From contig LUCD01000060.1 in the NCBI GenBank assembly GCA_001593925.1, forward strand, positions 1 to 7,636: a stretch of DNA of 7,636 nucleotides, in the 5' to 3' direction. Every line of letters begins with the position of its first letter. Position 1 is the first letter of the stretch. The notes below the pieces were generated by a model. The model was not told the DNA's origin and did not search any database. It was given only the letters and a program-made list of their open reading frames with translations. The position numbers were made by a program, and so were the translations under genes. Shown here one piece after another: positions 6,329-7,636 of this stretch. The stretch is from Candidatus Bathyarchaeota archaeon B26-1 (GTDB lineage Archaea > Thermoproteota > Bathyarchaeia > Bathyarchaeales > B26-1).

Positions 6329-7636
6329 CTATGGGATCAGCCTAGCGAACTCGCCGATTCCTAGAGCTTCAAGTCGCTCTTTCGTTGGTATACCGTTCCT
6401 TGTCCATCCCCGCTCCTCATAATACTCGTCTAGCATCAGGTCTAGGTCTTCTGGAGTAACCTTTTGGCCTTTACTTGCGCCTTCAGGCATCTCCTCCGCG
6501 AATCTGGAGGGAATAACGTCGTCTTTACGGGTTACCCCCAACCTTACGTTGAAGATTCTCGTCAGGTTCACGGCTCTCTCACCCATGATCTGGAGGTCTC
6601 GGGGACCCACGTTCCAGCCCGTTACGGCTCCGAGGAACTTGGCGATCATCTTTATCGGTATATTCTCAGCCGGGTTTAGAACGGCCGTCGTAAACCTGCA
6701 GATAACTGCGCTGTTACAGAAGCCCATCAAGTCCTCCGTTCTCTTCACAAACCTGCCCTTACCGTTAACGGCGAACCTGTCGAGGCCGCCCTCTATTCCG
6801 AGCTCCGGAATCCCCTTCCCCGAGAAGGAAGTGTCGTGGGAAGATGTTAGATGGCATGCTCCACGATTCGAGATAGCGTATGCTAGAGCTAAGGCCTTCT
6901 TTCCCCTCGGCTCATGCATCGGCAGCTCCTGACCCTTCACGTGCATGGCATACCGTTCGGCTCCCCTACCGATCTTCTCAGCCGCACGCCTAACACCCTC
7001 AGCCAAAACATCACCCAAACCCTCACGCCGCACTATGATCTCTATGAGCTTTAAGATCGTCTCCGGGTCTCCCCACTTGAGCTCTAAGCCGCCGGTATCC
7101 TCCTTTCTAAGCACATCTTTCTCGTAGCATTCCATCGCGAAGGCTATTGCGACCCCTGTTGAGATCGTGTCAATTCCGTACTGGTTGCAAAGGTAGTGCG
7201 CGTAGGCTATGGACTCCAAGTTGTCGTTGAGGAGGAGGGAGCCGAAGGCCGCAACGGTCTCGTATTGTGGGCCTCCAGTCTCCTCGGTTACGCCTCCAAA
7301 CCGGCCTCCTTCAACCCTGACCGCCCTAACGCACTGTATCGGACATCCCATACAGGTAGTTCTGCCTACAAGAATAGTCTCGGCCATGGCTTGACCGGAG
7401 ATTCTCTCGCTTCCCTCGAAGACTCCCGTCTGGAAGTTTTTCGTTGGGAGGATTCCCAGCTCATTTAGGGATGGAACTCCCCCGCTGGTCCCGTAGTTGA
7501 AGAGGCTTTGAGCAGTGGAGCTCTCCTTAAGAATCTTGTGGGCTTCCACGAGAAGATTCTTAAATTCGTTGGGCTTCGCCGTTTCGAGCCTACGTCGGCT
7601 CCCATAGACGGCGACTGCTTTCAGGTTCTTGGAACC
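6329..7636 (-). CDS. aor: Aldehyde:ferredoxin oxidoreductase family tungstoenzyme, N-terminus outside window
   Basis: The frame is open on the minus strand from 7636 to TAG at 6331-6329, giving 435 residues. Roughly 190 N-terminal residues, with the first tungstopterin domain, lie beyond the edge. The first visible residues, GSKNLKAVAVYG, are the conserved end of that domain, so GTG 7549 is internal and not the start. The [4Fe-4S] ligands are present as CMGCPIQC (Cys95, 98, 102) and Cys307 in DLMGFC. Pterobinding segments include EETGGPQYET (118-127), GIDTISTG (154-161), KGQELPMHEPRG (234-245) and SNRGACHL (256-263). AOR enzymes oxidise aldehydes to acids with ferredoxin as acceptor. The substrate subgroup (AOR, FOR, GAPOR, WOR-like or a BamB-like acyl-CoA reductase subunit) cannot be named: the usual PYDPR is replaced by MHEPR, so the call stays at family level. 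The gene symbol is generic. Confidence 0.88.
   Translation of the reverse strand, partial: GSKNLKAVAVYGSRRRLETAKPNEFKNLLVEAHKILKESSTAQSLFNYGTSGGVPSLNELGILPTKNFQTGVFEGSERISGQAMAETILVGRTTCMGCPIQCVRAVRVEGGRFGGVTEETGGPQYETVAAFGSLLLNDNLESIAYAHYLCNQYGIDTISTGVAIAFAMECYEKDVLRKEDTGGLELKWGDPETILKLIEIIVRREGLGDVLAEGVRRAAEKIGRGAERYAMHVKGQELPMHEPRGKKALALAYAISNRGACHLTSSHDTSFSGKGIPELGIEGGLDRFAVNGKGRFVKRTEDLMGFCNSAVICRFTTAVLNPAENIPIKMIAKFLGAVTGWNVGPRDLQIMGERAVNLTRIFNVRLGVTRKDDVIPSRFAEEMPEGASKGQKVTPEDLDLMLDEYYEERGWTRNGIPTKERLEALGIGEFARLIP

Noticed and set aside
6549..6932. 127-codon plus-strand open frame opposite the AOR gene
   Set aside because: Antisense shadow of a clear AOR coding region; proline/serine-rich composition reflects the reverse of Gly/Ala/Arg codons.
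7549..7636. GTG 7549 as the true start of the AOR gene
   Set aside because: The frame continues upstream to the window edge and encodes the conserved GSKNLKA segment, so the gene is cut by the window rather than starting here.

Overview
The window looks like thermophile-type archaeal DNA, most probably from the TACK side of the Archaea (Bathyarchaeia or a relative is my guess). The evidence is a NurA/HerA pair, both protein subunits of archaeal RNase P (Rpp30 and Pop5), a COG1325-type exosome-associated RNA-binding protein, a small eL13 (L13e) ribosomal protein that euryarchaea generally lack, and a tungsten aldehyde:ferredoxin oxidoreductase. Arginine is mostly AGG/AGA, and GTG and TTG starts are common. 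No rRNA, tRNA, CRISPR array or insertion sequence was seen.

Layout. (1) 1-693, + strand: the 3' part of an M20-family metallopeptidase, cut by the window edge. (2) 694-928: the largest non-coding stretch (235 bases). It holds a strong long hairpin (712-778), a T-rich tract, and an AT-rich leader with nested inverted repeats and five copies of AAGGTT/AACCTT, the last touching the nurA start codon. (3) 929-4500: a two-gene unit of a long NurA-type nuclease (593 aa) with an inserted winged-helix-like segment, and a HerA-type hexameric ATPase (595 aa), 2 bases apart. Mre11 and Rad50, often linked to this pair, are absent from both flanks. (4) 4501-4554: a short gap with a T/A-rich box that could end the herA transcript or start the next operon. 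(5) 4555-6321: a tightly packed translation/RNA-processing operon, eL13 - COG1325 RNA-binding protein - Rpp30 - Pop5, with 5-base, -4 and -4 junctions. This is a short version of the archaeal exosome/RNase P/proteasome superoperon. (6) 6329-7636, - strand: the C-terminal two thirds of an AOR-family tungstoenzyme, converging on pop5 with 7 bases between stop codons.

How the genes fit together. NurA and HerA should form a DNA end-processing machine, a HerA hexamer driving duplex DNA into a NurA dimer. The operon after it couples a ribosomal protein to tRNA 5' processing (RNase P) and RNA binding or decay. The M20 and AOR genes are metabolic neighbours with no visible link to these units. The best candidate for something not fully described is the atypical NurA/HerA pair with its repeat-rich leader and the upstream hairpin. 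All functional calls are by recognition of motifs and family architecture; no searches were run.
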